Origin: Clostridia bacterium
Lineage (GTDB): Bacteria; Bacillota_A; Clostridia; Oscillospirales; CAG-272
DNA: 7,817 bases
Assembly: GCA_017533545.1 (NCBI GenBank)
Contig: JAFXHW010000160.1
Location: forward strand, 1-7,817
Direction: 5' to 3'
Both the position numbers and the translations under genes were made by a program. Position 1 is the stretch's first letter, and each line of letters starts with the position of its first letter. The notes beneath the pieces are model-generated. The model searched no databases. It was not told where the DNA came from and was given only the letters and a program-made list of their open reading frames with translations. Shown here piece after piece: positions 6,858 through 7,817 of this stretch.

Positions 6858-7257
6858 AAAGCCGGATATTCGTTTCAAATCTGTTTTTGCATTTGGGGCA
6901 ATTTACCGTGTGCTTTCCTATAACTCTTTTAACGCGCAGCGTTGCTTTGCAGCCCGGGCATTTTATATATCTGTGTGTCTTTATTTCGCAAAGCTTCTGC
7001 TTTTGAAATTTGAAAAAATCCTTTAACTTATTGCGGTATTTCAGATACGCGCGGTTTTCGGCATCCCTCTTTTGAAGATTGCGGGAAAATACCCGATAAA
7101 AGAAAGCGATGGACGGTATGAACTGTACGGCGCTTAAAATATAGCTGTCGACAAAGATGCTCAAAACCGAAAGCACGAACCAAACACCCAAAAGAAATCT
7201 GCCAAGCTCGTCAACTCCGCGCCGTCCGTACATAAAGCGCATTATCTTTTCTCGCAT
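6856..7257 (-). CDS. Membrane protein with C-terminal zinc ribbon
   Basis: This 133-residue protein starts at ATG 7255-7257, with a weak AGAGAG-like site 8 nt upstream. A basic N-terminus (residues 1-20) is followed by two closely spaced hydrophobic helices (about 20-37 and 40-55), then a long basic, charged segment (58-98) that may form a helix. It ends in a zinc-ribbon pattern CPGC (100-103) and CPKC (120-123), a CxxC-x16-CxxC arrangement typical of treble-clef or ribbon folds. The expected topology is a short hairpin in the membrane with both ends in the cytoplasm, so the ribbon faces inward. Proteins of this build are common in Clostridia and are usually annotated only as zinc-ribbon or hypothetical. 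Ligand and role are unknown. It is convergent with the macroglobulin operon and divergent from the HAD gene, and so stands alone. Confidence 0.85.
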   Translation of the reverse strand: MREKIMRFMYGRRGVDELGRFLLGVWFVLSVLSIFVDSYILSAVQFIPSIAFFYRVFSRNLQKRDAENRAYLKYRNKLKDFFKFQKQKLCEIKTHRYIKCPGCKATLRVKRVIGKHTVNCPKCKNRFETNIRL

Positions 7258-7293
7258 ACTTTATTCTCTCTTTCGAAAAATTATCATACAACG

Positions 7294-7299
7294 ATTATA
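7294..7299 (-). promoter_or_regulatory. -10 box candidate for the zinc-ribbon gene
   Basis: The minus strand reads TATAAT here, about 37 nt before the start codon, placing a transcription start near 7287 with a leader of about 30 nt. No good -35 hexamer is found at 16-18 nt spacing, so the call rests on the -10 match and its position. Confidence 0.35.
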
Positions 7300-7326
7300 C
7301 CCATAATATGTTTCAATTTCTGTATC

Positions 7327-7359
7327 TTTTTATATCGAAAATGTTTTTTCGTATAAAAA
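7327..7359. repeat. AT-rich inverted repeat in a divergent control region
   Basis: The left arm 7327-7341 (TTTTTATATCGAAAA) and right arm 7346-7359 (TTTTCGTATAAAAA) are exact reverse complements apart from one bulged T, giving 14 pairs around a 4-nt loop. A competing smaller pairing, TTCGT (7348-7352) with ACGAA (7360-7364), shares the right arm. It lies upstream of both divergent genes and outside any CDS. It has too few G-C pairs for a good terminator, so a protein-binding operator, or simply AT-rich symmetry, is more likely. Confidence 0.5.
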
Positions 7360-7405
7360 ACGAATAAATTAACTTTGTATTCACATTAATTGAGCAAAAA
7401 TGTTA

Positions 7406-7411
7406 TATAAT
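7406..7411 (+). promoter_or_regulatory. -10 box candidate for the HAD phosphatase gene
   Basis: A perfect TATAAT sits 37 nt before the ATG at 7449, predicting a start near 7418 and a leader of about 31 nt that includes the AAGGAG site. The sequence 17 nt upstream (ACATTA, 7383-7388) is a poor -35 box, so an activator or a weak promoter is possible. Confidence 0.5.
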
Positions 7412-7448
7412 CACTACCGACATCATTCCCCAAAAAGGAGCAAAAACA

Positions 7449-7817
7449 ATGTCCAAAACACTGTATATTTCCGATCTCGACGGTACTCTTCTTTTACCGG
7501 ATGCGACCGTTTCCGAGTACACCGTGAACACGATCAACCGTCTTATCAACAACGGACTTAATTTTTCGGTTGCGACCGCACGCACCGCCGCCACCTGCGA
7601 CCGCCTGCTCGGCGATATCAAGATCAATATACCGATAATACTGATGAACGGTGTTATCGTTTACGATTTTAAAACAAAAAAATGCATAAACAAGGCCCTT
7701 CTTTCCGAGGATGCAAAAAGCAAGGTCATCGATTCGCTGAAGCGACTCGGTCTTTCCGCCTTTATGTACGGACTTGAAAAGGATACTCTCATGACCTACT
7801 ACGACAGGATCACAAGC
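7449..7817 (+). CDS. Cof-type HAD-superfamily hydrolase (5' part, runs off window)
   Basis: ATG 7449 follows AAGGAG (7435-7440) with an ideal 8-nt gap. The frame stays open for 123 codons to the window edge, so only the N-terminal part is seen, against about 260-290 residues usual for the family. HAD motif I is DLDGT (9-13), with D9 as the expected nucleophile and D11 as the acid/base. Motif II is the T43 in SVATAR (40-45). NGVIVYD (67-73) matches the NGA-x-I segment of the Cof/YidA subfamily, and the type IIB cap domain begins after about residue 80. Such enzymes are soluble Mg-dependent phosphatases acting on sugar phosphates, phosphorylated cofactors or flavin nucleotides; the substrate cannot be told from this fragment. 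Motifs III and IV lie outside the window. Confidence 0.95.
   Translation, partial: MSKTLYISDLDGTLLLPDATVSEYTVNTINRLINNGLNFSVATARTAATCDRLLGDIKINIPIILMNGVIVYDFKTKKCINKALLSEDAKSKVIDSLKRLGLSAFMYGLEKDTLMTYYDRITS

Noticed and set aside
7403..7627. Minus-strand open frame across the start of the HAD gene
   Set aside because: The + strand frame carries DLDGT and the Cof motifs with an ideal ribosome binding site. The minus frame is a shadow.

Overview
The window looks like chromosomal DNA of a moderate-GC, Gram-positive member of the Clostridia (Oscillospiraceae/Eubacteriales-like). The evidence is strong AAAGGAG-type ribosome binding sites, compact intrinsic terminators with T-runs, a lipobox lipoprotein, a Cof-type HAD hydrolase and an RNHCP-domain protein. 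The genus cannot be fixed from the sequence. No rRNA, tRNA, CRISPR array, insertion sequence or phage gene is visible.

Layout. (1) At 1-72 a perfect consensus promoter on the + strand faces directly into a 14-bp perfect hairpin that works as a terminator in both directions. (2) At 80-484 (-) lies a small exported, histidine- and acid-rich, membrane-anchored protein with a 13-residue tandem duplication. (3) Divergent from it, at 666-977 (+), is a single-gene unit for a zinc-binding-type RNHCP protein with its own promoter and terminator. (4) At 1181-6400 (+) is a 1739-residue lipoprotein of the bacterial alpha-2-macroglobulin (YfaS/YfhM) superfamily. It keeps the macroglobulin-like domains and the alpha-helical toroid, but no CxEQ thioester motif is visible. 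(5) At 6433-6795 (+), 32 bp downstream and almost certainly in the same operon, is a 120-residue three-helix membrane protein with a CGC motif, whose family I cannot name. (6) A strong bidirectional terminator separates it from a convergent gene at 6856-7257 (-), which encodes a two-helix membrane protein with a C-terminal zinc ribbon. (7) An AT-rich divergent control region at 7258-7448 contains a long inverted repeat. (8) At 7449 (+) a Cof-type HAD phosphatase gene starts and runs off the right edge.

How the genes fit together. The alpha-2-macroglobulin lipoprotein and the small CGC membrane protein form the only clear operon, and together suggest an envelope-located assembly. The other genes look like independent single-gene units. 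The most unusual items are the thioester-less macroglobulin with its small membrane partner, the His-rich membrane-anchored protein, and the promoter-into-terminator arrangement at the left edge. Nothing here proves a new defence or mobile system.
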